DNA of 32,501 bases from CAZMSQ01 sp964569025 (lineage in GTDB: Bacteria > Bacteroidota > Bacteroidia > Chitinophagales > Saprospiraceae): positions 1 through 32,501 of the forward strand of contig CAZMSQ010000026.1 of the NCBI GenBank assembly GCA_964569025.1. The letters run 5' to 3'. Position 1 is the first letter of the stretch, and every line of letters begins with the position of its first letter. A program made the translations under genes and the position numbers. The notes under the pieces are model-generated. The model did not search any database. It saw only the letters and a list, made by a program, of their open reading frames with translations, and had not been told where the DNA came from. This document shows, in pieces, positions 17,314 to 25,265 of this stretch.

Positions 17314-18012
17314 ATGGCAACAAAAAAGGAGCGTACAAAGCGTGTTGAACCGGAGATGATCAGTGATTTTCCCATCTTCGAAGGTCTTTCACCGGAAGTC
17401 CTGCAGGAAGTCGCCGATCGCATGAAGGTCCATGAGCAGCCCAAATACCAATACATCTACATGGCTGACGAACCCTCCGCACATGTATTTTTCCTGATTC
17501 GCGGCGCCATCAAAATCGGCACACACTCCTCAGACGGCCGGGAGGTCATCAAATCAATCCTGCATCCCAGAGCTGTCTTCGGCGAGCTATGCCTCGTGGG
17601 TGAAGAATACCGCCAGGAGTTTGCGCGCTGCATGAACTCAGGTGTCCAGTATTACAGCCTGGCCTGTGACGACCTCCGCTCCCTGATCGAACAGCACCCG
17701 GCCCTTAGCTTGAATTTCCTGCAAACTGTCGGCGGCCGACTGCGACAAGCCGAAAACCGCCTCGAATCTCTCGTCTTCAAAGACGCCCGTACGCGCATCA
17801 TCGAGTTTATCAAAGACTCCGCCAATAAATGCGGACGGAGAGTGGGCTACGAAATGCTCCTTAAACACTGCCTTACCCAACAAGACATCGCCAACCTCAC
17901 CGGCACCTCCCGCCAAACAGTCACCTCGGTTCTCAATGACCTTAAAAAATCAAACCTGATTTATTTCAACCGCAATTCCATCCTCATCCGTGACCTCGCA
18001 AATCTGTCTTAA
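17314..18012 (+). CDS. Crp/Fnr family transcriptional regulator
   Basis: This 232-residue protein has an N-terminal cyclic-nucleotide-binding-like beta-barrel (about 17-125, 'FPIFEGLSPEVLQEVADRMKV' and 'RAVFGELCLVGEE'). A dimer helix (130-160) and a C-terminal winged helix-turn-helix follow (about 185-212, 'CLTQQDIANLTGTSRQTVTSVLNDL'). The effector loop keeps 'GEL' but not the full cAMP-binding R-S set. There is no N-terminal Cys cluster for an FNR-type iron-sulfur centre. The ligand is therefore unknown. It is divergent from the PorP/SprF gene across 261 bp, so it may regulate that cluster or itself. The gene is followed by a palindromic repeat at 18038-18080. Confidence 0.92.
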   Translation: MATKKERTKRVEPEMISDFPIFEGLSPEVLQEVADRMKVHEQPKYQYIYMADEPSAHVFFLIRGAIKIGTHSSDGREVIKSILHPRAVFGELCLVGEEYRQEFARCMNSGVQYYSLACDDLRSLIEQHPALSLNFLQTVGGRLRQAENRLESLVFKDARTRIIEFIKDSANKCGRRVGYEMLLKHCLTQQDIANLTGTSRQTVTSVLNDLKKSNLIYFNRNSILIRDLANLS

Positions 18013-18411
18013 TACCAAGTTCCCGAAAATCATTAATGGTCGGACGGCTATAGCGGTCCGACGGTTATAGCGGTCCGACCGGTTATTGGGGTAGCTGCTC
18101 GCGGATAATTGACGGATCAATCCCTGCTAAAGCTTTCAGAAATATTTTTGGCACAAACATAACCATCTGGACAAACGATGATAGTGAATCCGCAATGAAA
18201 TCAACGCACCCCTAACCCCAGCGGGGTGACATCTCATTAGAAATCCAGCTGAGATAAAGCATCGAGCTGCAGCGCAGCGACATCTTGGCATTGCGCCATC
18301 TCAGTACAGCGACATGTTTTTTTGAAATGCGGATACTGCGCGAGTGGAAAAGCATAGTCCGAAACCCACACTGACAATCTTGGAACCAAGGAACCAACAG
18401 TCATTCCTCAA
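18013..18411. other. Intergenic region with palindromic repeat and a possible dispersed-repeat relic
   Basis: This 399-bp region lies between convergent genes. It holds a tandem palindromic element (18038-18080). From about 18211 onward there is a short hairpin ACCCC-AGC-GGGGT (18215-18227) followed by 'GACATCTCATTAGAAAT' and short repeats of CAGCGACAT. That hairpin-plus-GACAT arrangement resembles the ends of intergenic repeats common in Bacteroidota genomes, but only one copy is in view. The 61-codon frame on the minus strand looks spurious. Confidence 0.45.
18038..18080. repeat. Tandem palindromic repeat, copy 3 of the GGTCSGAC/CTATAG family
   Basis: GGTCGGACGGCTATAGC (18038-18054) is followed by GGTCCGACGGTTATAGC (18055-18071) and a third half-site GGTCCGACC (18072-18080). 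The array has a 17-bp period and 2.5 units. It begins 26 bp after the stop of the Crp/Fnr gene. The outer GGTCGGAC and GTCCGACC are inverted, so it can fold as alternative hairpins. Confidence 0.8.
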
Positions 18412-18789
18412 TTACTCATCATCAGCCCCCAATTCATTTTCCAATTCTTGCATCAGGGCGTAATCAATAGACTCTTGCAGGGTGGGAATGATGGTCAGGA
18501 CACTTTCGAGGCGGGAAATTTCAATGAGGCGCTTGACGTTTGGGGACTGGATGCCGGACAGGATGAACAGTCCTTCGTCTTGCCAGAGGCGGTGGCCCGT
18601 GAGGATGGCGCTGAGGCCTGAAGAGTCGACGAATTCGACTTGCGAAAGGTCGAAAATGAGATTGCGGACGCCTTCATTGCTCAAAATAACCAACTCTGAC
18701 TTGAGCTGGGGGGCTATCAGGGAGTTCAGGTTTCCCTCCTGGAGGGTAAACACTGCGTATCTTTCGTTTTTATCAACGGTGTACTTCAT
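18412..18789 (-). CDS. STAS domain protein, anti-sigma-factor-antagonist type
   Basis: This 125-residue single STAS domain has the conserved 'LIFDLSQVEFVDSSGLSAILTGHRL' (44-68). S57 corresponds to the serine phosphorylated in SpoIIAA/RsbV proteins. In characterised systems the unphosphorylated protein binds an anti-sigma kinase and frees a sigma factor, while a PP2C phosphatase resets it. No serine kinase or phosphatase gene is adjacent here, so partners must be elsewhere or the protein may serve another role. The C-terminus is acidic ('ELENELGADDE'). It is divergent from clpC across 382 bp. Confidence 0.88.
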   Translation of the reverse strand: MKYTVDKNERYAVFTLQEGNLNSLIAPQLKSELVILSNEGVRNLIFDLSQVEFVDSSGLSAILTGHRLWQDEGLFILSGIQSPNVKRLIEISRLESVLTIIPTLQESIDYALMQELENELGADDE

Positions 18790-19171
18790 GGCTCAGATGA
18801 CATTTTTGGGAAAACCCCGGTTTTTTACGCCTGCCGTTTTTGGAATGCAGGGAAATTTGTCGCATAAAGGTAAAGAATCCGCCTGAAAATTCACCAAGGG
18901 TGAGTCTGTGGGTAATCTTCTGAACTCTGAGCATTCTGACCGTGTTATTAGGTCGTTTTTTGATGCGGTATGCATTTCTGCCAAAACGGCCTGCTAAAAT
19001 GTCAGACAATTTCACGTTTTTGGTTCATTTTGGCGGAAGATTTCCCGAAGTTGGGAAATGGCACAATATTCTATGAAGATTTGGGGGGCCATGCTTTTTG
19101 ATATTCCAAAAAAAGATGCTATTCTTATCCCCGAAACCCATCCCTGACGGGAATCAACACGATTCAATACC
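18790..19171. other. Divergent intergenic region upstream of clpC
   Basis: This 382-bp region lies between the STAS gene and clpC. It must hold both promoters, but I found no exact TAnnTTTG box. It contains a clear inverted repeat at 19040-19059. Short minus-strand frames here lack family signal and are rejected. No CIRCE or CtsR box was recognised. Confidence 0.6.
19040..19059. promoter_or_regulatory. Inverted repeat upstream of clpC, possible operator
   Basis: ATTTCCC (19040-19046) and GGGAAAT (19053-19059) form a 7+7 bp inverted repeat with a 6-bp spacer, 112 bp before the clpC ATG. Its position suits a regulator of clpC; identity is unknown. Confidence 0.35.
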
Positions 19172-21727
19172 ATGAACAGAAAATTTTCGCCAAAAGTCAA
19201 GGAAATTATCACGAGGAGCCGGGACGAGGCATTGCGCCTTGGTCATGACTTTATCGGTACAGAGCATTTACTGCTCGGTATCGTAAAAGAAGGTGAAAGC
19301 CTTGCCTTGCGCGTGCTCTCAGCCCTTGATGTGGATACAGATGAATTGAAGGAAACCATTGAACGATCGGTACAACGACGCCCAGTGGCCCGCACCAATA
19401 TCAACATCAGCAACCTGCCTCTCAATAAGCAGGCTGAAAAGGTGCTGAAGGTGACATTCCTTGAAGCGCGACTCATGAAAAATGAGGAAGTCTGCCCCGA
19501 ACATGTGATGCTGTCCATTCTCAAACACAACGATAATCTGGCCTCTCGCATTCTCGACGAATTTGACGTCACTTACGAGGACTTCAAGTCAGAACTTGAA
19601 TATGTCCTGCAGGAAGAAAGCCTCAGCGACACCGGAGAAATCACCAATCAGGGTCCGCCGGAACAAGACGAGCCCTTTGAAGATGATGACACGCAGATGA
19701 GTGGCAGATACCCGCGCAAGGGTGGAGCCACCAAATCGCGCACGCCAGTGCTCGATAATTTCGGGCGCGACATCACGAGGTTGGCTGAGGAAGACAAGCT
19801 GGATCCTATTATTGGGCGGGAAAATGAAATTGAACGGGTCTCGCAGATTTTGAGCCGGCGAAAGAAGAATAACCCAATTCTAATCGGAGAACCCGGTGTT
19901 GGAAAAACGGCTATTGTCGAAGGTCTGGCACTGCGCATCATGCAAAAAAAAGTAAGCCGGACGCTTTTCAACAAGCGGATTGTCATGCTCGATTTGGCAG
20001 CCCTTGTAGCCGGCACCAAGTACCGCGGCCAATTTGAAGAGCGCATGAAGGCCATTATGAATGAACTTGAAAAGTCGCGCGATGTCATTCTCTTTATCGA
20101 CGAGATTCACACCATCGTCGGTGCGGGTGGTGCGACCGGCTCGCTTGATGCCTCCAACATCTTCAAACCTGCCCTCGCCCGCGGAGAGCTCCAGTGCATA
20201 GGTGCCTCTACCCTTGACGAGTACCGCCAGCACATCGAAAAGGATGGCGCTCTGGACCGGCGATTCCAGAAAGTGATGGTCGAGCCACCAAGCAGTGAAG
20301 AGGCAAAGCACATTCTCAATAACATACAACCTAAATACGAGGACTTCCACAATGTCAATTATGACGAGGAAGCCATCGATGCCTGCGTCAAACTCAGTGA
20401 TCGCTACATCACTGACCGGTTTTTGCCGGACAAAGCTATCGATGTGCTGGATGAAGCTGGTGCCCGAGTCCACCTGAAGAACATCCATGTGCCGAAGCAC
20501 ATTGAAGATCTCGAGCATCGCATTGAGGAACTCAAGGAACTCAAGAATCAGGCGGTAAAAAATCAGCAATATGAGAAAGCCGCTGACCTTCGCGACCATG
20601 AGTCAAAACTGACCCGCCAGCTTGAAATTGAAAAAGCAGAATGGGAGGAAGAGGCCAAAACCCGACGCTATCCGGTTACAGAAGAGGATATTGCGGAGGT
20701 TGTATCCATGATGACGGGCATACCCGTCAAGCGAGTGGCGCAGAGCGAAAGCAACAAGTTGGTCACCATGTCTGATGATTTGCAAAAGCAGATTATCGGG
20801 CAAAACGAGGCCATCTCGAAAATCACCAAGGCCATTCAGCGCAACAGGGTCGGGCTAAAAGATCCTTCAAAACCGATTGGTACGTTCATCTTCCTCGGTC
20901 CGACGGGCGTCGGAAAAACCGAGTTGGCGAAGGCTTTGGCCAGGTACATGTTTGATACCGAAGATGCCCTTGTGCGCATTGATATGAGCGAGTACATGGA
21001 AAAATTCTCCGTGAGTCGCCTCATCGGTGCACCTCCCGGCTACATCGGCTACGAGGAAGGTGGCCAGTTGACTGAAAAGGTGCGCAGAAAACCATACAGT
21101 GTCATCCTACTCGACGAAATCGAAAAGGCCCACCCTGATGTCTACAACATCCTGCTCCAGGTGCTCGACGACGGTCAGCTGACCGATGGTCTTGGGCGGA
21201 AGGTGGATTTTAAGAATACGCTGATTATCATGACCTCCAACATCGGAGTGCGCCAGCTCAAGGACTTTGGCCAAGGGGTTGGCTTTGCCACCAAGTCGCG
21301 CGTAGATACAGCTGAAGATCACTCAAGAGGAGTCATTCAAAATGCCCTGAAAAAGACTTTCTCGCCGGAATTCCTAAACAGGATTGACGATGTGGTCATC
21401 TTTAACAGCCTCAGTAAGGAAGACATTTTCCAGATAATCCACATCACACTGAAAGAACTGTTTGACCGGCTGAAAGTCATGGGTGAATACCAGCTTGAGC
21501 TCAGTGAAGAAGCCCGGATGTTCCTTTCGGAAAAAGGATTTGACCCTCAGTTTGGCGCACGACCCTTACACCGCGCCATTCAGAAATATCTCGAGGATCC
21601 CCTCGCTGAATTCATCCTCAGCAACCGACCAGAAGAAGGGTCTACCTTCCGGGCAGAAAAAGACGCTGATGACGAGAAATTGGTCATCTCCCTCAAAGAG
21701 GAAGTGAAGCCCGTGGAGGAAGAATAA
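19172..21727 (+). CDS. clpC: ClpC-type AAA+ unfoldase of the Clp protease
   Basis: This 851-residue protein unfolds substrates and feeds them to ClpP. Domains in order: N-terminal Clp_N repeats (about 1-150); AAA1 with Walker A GEPGVGKT (239-246) and Walker B 'VILFIDEIHT' (305-314); a short middle segment with a UVR-like coiled coil (about 445-482, 'NQQYEKAADLRDHESKL'), which marks ClpC rather than ClpA/ClpB; AAA2 with GPTGVGKT (576-583) and 'VILLDEIEKAH' (644-654); and a C-terminal D2-small domain. A 'GVGF' tripeptide-loop near 702-705 fits the ClpP-docking loop. Length and motifs are complete. The gene is followed by a strong terminator, so infC probably has its own transcript. Confidence 0.96.
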   Translation: MNRKFSPKVKEIITRSRDEALRLGHDFIGTEHLLLGIVKEGESLALRVLSALDVDTDELKETIERSVQRRPVARTNINISNLPLNKQAEKVLKVTFLEARLMKNEEVCPEHVMLSILKHNDNLASRILDEFDVTYEDFKSELEYVLQEESLSDTGEITNQGPPEQDEPFEDDDTQMSGRYPRKGGATKSRTPVLDNFGRDITRLAEEDKLDPIIGRENEIERVSQILSRRKKNNPILIGEPGVGKTAIVEGLALRIMQKKVSRTLFNKRIVMLDLAALVAGTKYRGQFEERMKAIMNELEKSRDVILFIDEIHTIVGAGGATGSLDASNIFKPALARGELQCIGASTLDEYRQHIEKDGALDRRFQKVMVEPPSSEEAKHILNNIQPKYEDFHNVNYDEEAIDACVKLSDRYITDRFLPDKAIDVLDEAGARVHLKNIHVPKHIEDLEHRIEELKELKNQAVKNQQYEKAADLRDHESKLTRQLEIEKAEWEEEAKTRRYPVTEEDIAEVVSMMTGIPVKRVAQSESNKLVTMSDDLQKQIIGQNEAISKITKAIQRNRVGLKDPSKPIGTFIFLGPTGVGKTELAKALARYMFDTEDALVRIDMSEYMEKFSVSRLIGAPPGYIGYEEGGQLTEKVRRKPYSVILLDEIEKAHPDVYNILLQVLDDGQLTDGLGRKVDFKNTLIIMTSNIGVRQLKDFGQGVGFATKSRVDTAEDHSRGVIQNALKKTFSPEFLNRIDDVVIFNSLSKEDIFQIIHITLKELFDRLKVMGEYQLELSEEARMFLSEKGFDPQFGARPLHRAIQKYLEDPLAEFILSNRPEEGSTFRAEKDADDEKLVISLKEEVKPVEEE

Positions 21728-21747
21728 GTATTTCATTGTTTTGAAAG

Positions 21748-21787
21748 AAGGTGCAGGCACGCCATGCGATGTGTCTGCACCTTTTTA
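21748..21787 (+). terminator. Rho-independent terminator of clpC
   Basis: AAGGTGCAGGCAC (21748-21760) pairs with GTGTCTGCACCTT (21771-21783) through 13 positions including one G-T wobble, followed by a TTTTTATT run. It lies 21 bp past the clpC stop. Confidence 0.9.
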
Positions 21788-21911
21788 TTGCAGGAATTCG
21801 GGAAACGTGTCAGTGGAAAACCCGAATGTTTGTGTATTTTTACCTGAAATTTACACAGAGCACATTGCTCAAATATTTGCTCCTCACCATTCTTCATTAA
21901 AACACTTAAAT

Positions 21912-22505
21912 TTGATCAGACGAGGAAGAGGCGGCCAAAACAGAGGCCGTCAGGAAGAAACCAAGTACAATTTCAGAATTAACCACCAAATCAGGGTTCC
22001 TGAAATCCGTTTGGTAGGAGACAATCTGGAAGATGTCAGTAAAATTGCCGGCAAAACCATCGAACCCGGCATTTATGCAACCCGACAGGCCCGCACGTGG
22101 GCCGAAGAAATGAACCTCGATCTGGTCGAGATTTCCGCCAAAGCAGAACCACCAGTCTGCAAGATTACTGACTTCAAGAAGTTCATCTACGACAAAAAGA
22201 AGCGGGAAAAAGAAATCAAGTCGAAAGCCGCCAAAACGGTCATCAAGGAAATTCGGTTTGGCCCCAATACTGATGAACACGATTTCGAGTTCAAACTGCG
22301 CCATGCCAAGAGCTTTCTTGAAGAAGGGGCCAAGGTGAAGGCATTCGTCAACTTCCGGGGCAGAACCATTGTCTTCAAAGAGCGGGGGGAGCTGCTGTTA
22401 CTGCGCCTGCTCAAGGAACTCGACGAATACGGCTCGGCTGATGCCCTTCCGAAGCTCGAAGGTAGGCGTATGATCGTCATGATTTCACCGAAAAAGAAAA
22501 AGTAG
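21912..22505 (+). CDS. infC: Translation initiation factor IF-3 (non-ATG start)
   Basis: About 197 residues. IF-3 binds the 30S subunit, blocks premature 50S joining and checks start codons. The conserved N-domain starts 'YNFRINHQIRVPEIRLVGDN' and the C-domain carries 'VKEIRFGPNTDEHDFEFKLRHAKSFLEEGAKVKAFVNFRGR'. The linker is basic and Lys-rich. The open frame extends upstream to an ATG at 21741, but that stretch contains the clpC terminator and is non-conserved. No ATG lies near the expected N-terminus. TTG at 21912 (reading M-I-R-R-G-R) is the best canonical alternative, and ATC at 21915 is a second choice. Non-AUG starts (AUU, AUC, AUA) are a known feature of infC and support autoregulation. 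IF-3 genes usually precede rpmI and rplT; here they do not, as folE is convergent. Confidence 0.9.
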   Translation: MIRRGRGGQNRGRQEETKYNFRINHQIRVPEIRLVGDNLEDVSKIAGKTIEPGIYATRQARTWAEEMNLDLVEISAKAEPPVCKITDFKKFIYDKKKREKEIKSKAAKTVIKEIRFGPNTDEHDFEFKLRHAKSFLEEGAKVKAFVNFRGRTIVFKERGELLLLRLLKELDEYGSADALPKLEGRRMIVMISPKKKK

Positions 22506-22561
22506 GTCAGTAATCACCAGACTTGCCGGCAGGCTACCTGTTTCCAATCTTACAAGCAGCC

Positions 22562-23161
22562 TTACAGAAAGCGGGAAGCGCCGACCAGATTCAAAAACTC
22601 TGCTCGCGTTTCGCCTTTCTCGAAAGCGCCGGTAAACGCTGAGGTCGTCGTAACTGAGTGCTGCTTCTGTACCCCGCGCATCATCATGCACATGTGCCGA
22701 GCTTCGATGACCACAGCAACTCCTTGAGGCTGAAGGGTATCTTGTATGCATTTCAGAATCTGATCAGTCAATCGCTCCTGCACCTGCAAACGTCGGGCGA
22801 AGATATCGACAACTCTGGGCAATTTGCTCAATCCGACAATGTAGCCGTCCGGGATGTAAGCGATATGCGCCTTCCCAAAAAATGGCAGCAAATGATGCTC
22901 ACACAATGAGTAGACCTCAATATCCTTGACCAACACCATTTCGCTGTATGGCTCACGAAACATGGCAGATTTCAACACACCAGCCGGATCGATGTCGTAT
23001 CCCCGCGTGAGAAACTGCATGGCTTTCGCTGCACGCTGGGGAGTACGAACCAGACCCTCGCGGTCAGGGTCCTCTCCCAGTCCTTCAAGGATATGACGGT
23101 AGTGACCGGCTATCAACTCGGTATTTTCGGGGTTTTGGGAGTCTTGCATGTGTTCTTTCAT
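22562..23161 (-). CDS. folE: GTP cyclohydrolase I
   Basis: This 199-residue type I enzyme makes 7,8-dihydroneopterin triphosphate from GTP, the first step to folate and other pterins. The zinc ligands are visible: C87 and H90 in 'YSLCEHHLLPFFGKAHIAYIP', and C158 in 'ARHMCMMMRGVQKQHS'. The N-terminus 'ILEGLGEDPDREGLVRTPQRAAKA' is typical, and length is normal. ATG 23161 is chosen; an in-frame ATG four codons later is also possible. It is the last gene of a compact minus-strand run, 48 bp after the unknown 206-residue gene, and is convergent with infC across 56 bp. Confidence 0.96.
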   Translation of the reverse strand: MKEHMQDSQNPENTELIAGHYRHILEGLGEDPDREGLVRTPQRAAKAMQFLTRGYDIDPAGVLKSAMFREPYSEMVLVKDIEVYSLCEHHLLPFFGKAHIAYIPDGYIVGLSKLPRVVDIFARRLQVQERLTDQILKCIQDTLQPQGVAVVIEARHMCMMMRGVQKQHSVTTTSAFTGAFEKGETRAEFLNLVGASRFL

Positions 23162-23209
23162 CGTTCCGTAGATTGGTGGTTGGTAAATTCTCTGCTTACA
23201 TCACTGGGC

Positions 23210-23830
23210 TCAGACAAGGTTCCCCTTACCTCGCGGCACAAGCCTGTCGAGGACTGAGCGTCCCGTATCCAGTAACTGGGGGCGATTTTCAGGACTGATT
23301 CGTTTGTGCAATTTGGTGAGCACAAACTGATTGCCATATCCCTCGACCGACCAGCCGGGCTCTTTATTGAAAAATTCCGGGACTTCATCACCGAACACAT
23401 ACTGAACAGCTTGCGGATCGACTCCCTCAATCCAGTAATTCCGGTTAAACGTCGGCCATAAGTCGAACTCGATTTCCTTGCGCCCCAATATCTTGACAAC
23501 TGTATGCCTGAATTGTTGTGGCTCCATTGCAAACCAGGGAAGATTCAGGTCATCGGAAATCGCCCAAAATACTGTCTGGTTCCGAGTTTTGCCGCCTCTG
23601 ACGTACCGATAATCGAAAATATAGGCATCCGTCTGCCGGGACAAATCATACTGATGGGTAAAATGACTGATGCGCCGATTCCTTATTCTGCCTTTTTGAA
23701 ACAACGGAAAATGCATCAGAGCCCTCATGGTCTCGCGATCCACCTCTTCAAAATATACCATTTCCAACGACCCTGCCACCTGGCGGTGCCGTGTTTTTTT
23801 TGACGTAAAAAGATGCTGCAGCCATTTCAT
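23210..23830 (-). CDS. Conserved protein of unknown function, 206 residues
   Basis: I do not recognise a named domain. The protein is soluble-looking, with no signal peptide or membrane segment, and begins with a basic stretch ('KWLQHLFTSKKTRHRQ'). The middle 'YDLSRQTDAYIFDYRYVRGGKTRNQTVFWAISDDLNLPWFAMEP' and the later 'FNRNYWIEGVDPQAVQYVFGDEVPEFFNKEPGWSVEGYGNQFVL' resemble a widespread type of bacterial hypothetical protein in which an 'F...Y.v.G.d...v..lF' segment precedes a short 'veg.g..l' strand. It sits 3 bp after the rRNA methyltransferase gene and 48 bp before folE, so it is translated as part of the same run. Context gives no firm function. Confidence 0.75.
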   Translation of the reverse strand: MKWLQHLFTSKKTRHRQVAGSLEMVYFEEVDRETMRALMHFPLFQKGRIRNRRISHFTHQYDLSRQTDAYIFDYRYVRGGKTRNQTVFWAISDDLNLPWFAMEPQQFRHTVVKILGRKEIEFDLWPTFNRNYWIEGVDPQAVQYVFGDEVPEFFNKEPGWSVEGYGNQFVLTKLHKRISPENRPQLLDTGRSVLDRLVPRGKGNLV

Positions 23831-23833
23831 AGC

Positions 23834-24988
23834 TCATAAAGATACGAAAGGCAGGGTGCGACTACCGGCATAGAGCTCATACTCATGCAATTTGCATTCC
23901 AGCGGACCATTGTACAAGCTGTGCTTGCTGGAGGTGCGCAGCCCCAGGTGTTTGAGAGCTGGAAGATGGCAGCTGAAGACCCATGCGGTGTACCCCTCAT
24001 ACCGGCTTTTGAGGGTATCTCCAATCCGGGCGTAGAACGCCTCAATGTCTGCCTGCTCCAGCCGCTTGTCGTAGGGCGGATTGACAATCAGAATACCCGG
24101 TTCTCCTGGTGGAGGATCCAGCTTTTCCAATTTTCCCCGCTGGGTTTGGATGAGACCATCAATGCCCGCTGCCAGAGCATTCTCCTGAGTCGCCTTGAAG
24201 GCTTTCATATCCATGTCCCTTCCCCATATTTCTGCTTCCAGTGGTTTCACACGAGATTCAGCCTCTTCGAGAACTTCCCTCCACAACTCCCTATTAACAC
24301 TCCCCCACCTCAAAAACCCAAGCGTCTCAGGACGCCGTTGCGGTGGCCGTCCAGTAGCGATGAGAGCTGCCTCTATGGGGATGGTCCCTGAGCCACACAT
24401 CGGATCAATCAGAGTACGCGCTCCTGTATAGCCGGTAATCCGGAGCAGTCCCGCGGCGAGCACCTCATTCATGGGAGCGGGGACTGTCGCGTGGCGGTAT
24501 CCTCGCAGGTGAAGCGAACGGCCGGAGCTGTCGAGAGAAACGTGCGCTTCATGATCGCTGATGTACACGTTGATGAGCAGGTCAGGCTGATTTGTATTGA
24601 CCGATGGACGGCGATTCCGAAATCTGTCGCGAAACCTGTCTGCAATCGCATCTTTGGCCTTCAGGGCAGCGAATTTAGAATGGGTGAATATAGAGGAGTG
24701 CACAACTGCATCTATTGCGAATGTGCGATCCAGTGAAAGGTGTGCCTCCCATTCCCACGCCTTTATGGCTTCGTAGAATTCATCCTGACTTCTGAATCGA
24801 AAAGAATGAATGGGCATTAGCACCCTGAGTGCCGTACGCAACTCGAGATTGGCCCGGTAGAGCAGCTTGAGATCGCCCACAAAGGAGACGGCACGGCGTA
24901 AAGGTGTGATCTGAGTGCCGCCAAGGTTCTTGATTTCTTCAGCGAGCACCTGTTCAAGACCAGCAAAAGTTTTGGCAATCAGTTCCAA
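23834..24988 (-). CDS. THUMP-domain class I RNA methyltransferase, RlmL-like (TTG start)
   Basis: About 384 residues from TTG at 24988. The family N-terminus begins at 'ELIAKTFAGLEQVLAEEIKNLGG', right after this TTG. An in-frame ATG at 25060 would add 24 non-conserved residues and overlap the preceding gene by 49 bp. A ferredoxin-like/THUMP region (about 1-165) precedes a Rossmann methyltransferase with the SAM motif 'DPMCGSGTIPIEAAL' (195-209) and catalytic 'NPPY' (303-306). The relatives methylate N2 of a guanine in 23S rRNA (E. coli RlmL acts on G2445). It lacks the second, RlmK-like methyltransferase half found in E. coli RlmKL, which is normal outside gammaproteobacteria. The residue modified here is inferred only. 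Confidence 0.88.
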   Translation of the reverse strand: MELIAKTFAGLEQVLAEEIKNLGGTQITPLRRAVSFVGDLKLLYRANLELRTALRVLMPIHSFRFRSQDEFYEAIKAWEWEAHLSLDRTFAIDAVVHSSIFTHSKFAALKAKDAIADRFRDRFRNRRPSVNTNQPDLLINVYISDHEAHVSLDSSGRSLHLRGYRHATVPAPMNEVLAAGLLRITGYTGARTLIDPMCGSGTIPIEAALIATGRPPQRRPETLGFLRWGSVNRELWREVLEEAESRVKPLEAEIWGRDMDMKAFKATQENALAAGIDGLIQTQRGKLEKLDPPPGEPGILIVNPPYDKRLEQADIEAFYARIGDTLKSRYEGYTAWVFSCHLPALKHLGLRTSSKHSLYNGPLECKLHEYELYAGSRTLPFVSL

Positions 24989-25011
24989 GAGGAAAAAATT
25001 CAGAATGGGGC

Positions 25012-25260
25012 TTACCCCTGAAAGGCACAGGTTCCGGCCCAGAAAAAGATGCCCAGCCAAACCAGCCCTTTGATAAAGAAAAACAAGAACCCAACCAGAC
25101 CGATGCGCTTCAACCAGGGTATCAGACCAGACTTCCGAGGTGCGCTGGTTTCTAAGCCCTCAGCGGCTCTGGTGGCGGTTTCAGCCAGATGACTCCCCTT
25201 CTGGTTTGGCTCGGCTGAAGGAGCCGACTGGAGTTCAGTATGTGAGTCGTGTACAGGCAT
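25012..25260 (-). CDS. Small single-pass membrane protein
   Basis: This 82-residue protein has a polar, low-complexity N-terminus (about 1-47) followed by 'WLKRIGLVGFLFFFIKGLVWLGIFFWAG', one hydrophobic segment near 53-76 interrupted by a Lys. The KRIG...FLFFxIKGLxWL pattern looks like a recurring short Bacteroidota membrane protein of unknown function. It lies 5 bp after the carboxyltransferase gene and 23 bp before the RlmL-like TTG start, so it is part of the run. Confidence 0.7.
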   Translation of the reverse strand: MPVHDSHTELQSAPSAEPNQKGSHLAETATRAAEGLETSAPRKSGLIPWLKRIGLVGFLFFFIKGLVWLGIFFWAGTCAFQG

Positions 25261-25265
25261 GTGCT

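Noticed and set aside
18212..18397. A 61-codon minus-strand frame between the Crp/Fnr and STAS genes
   Set aside because: Odd composition, no family signal, and it overlaps a likely repeat relic with a hairpin.
18773..19015. Minus-strand frames upstream of the STAS gene
   Set aside because: They occupy the clpC/STAS divergent promoter region, overlap the STAS start and lack conserved features.
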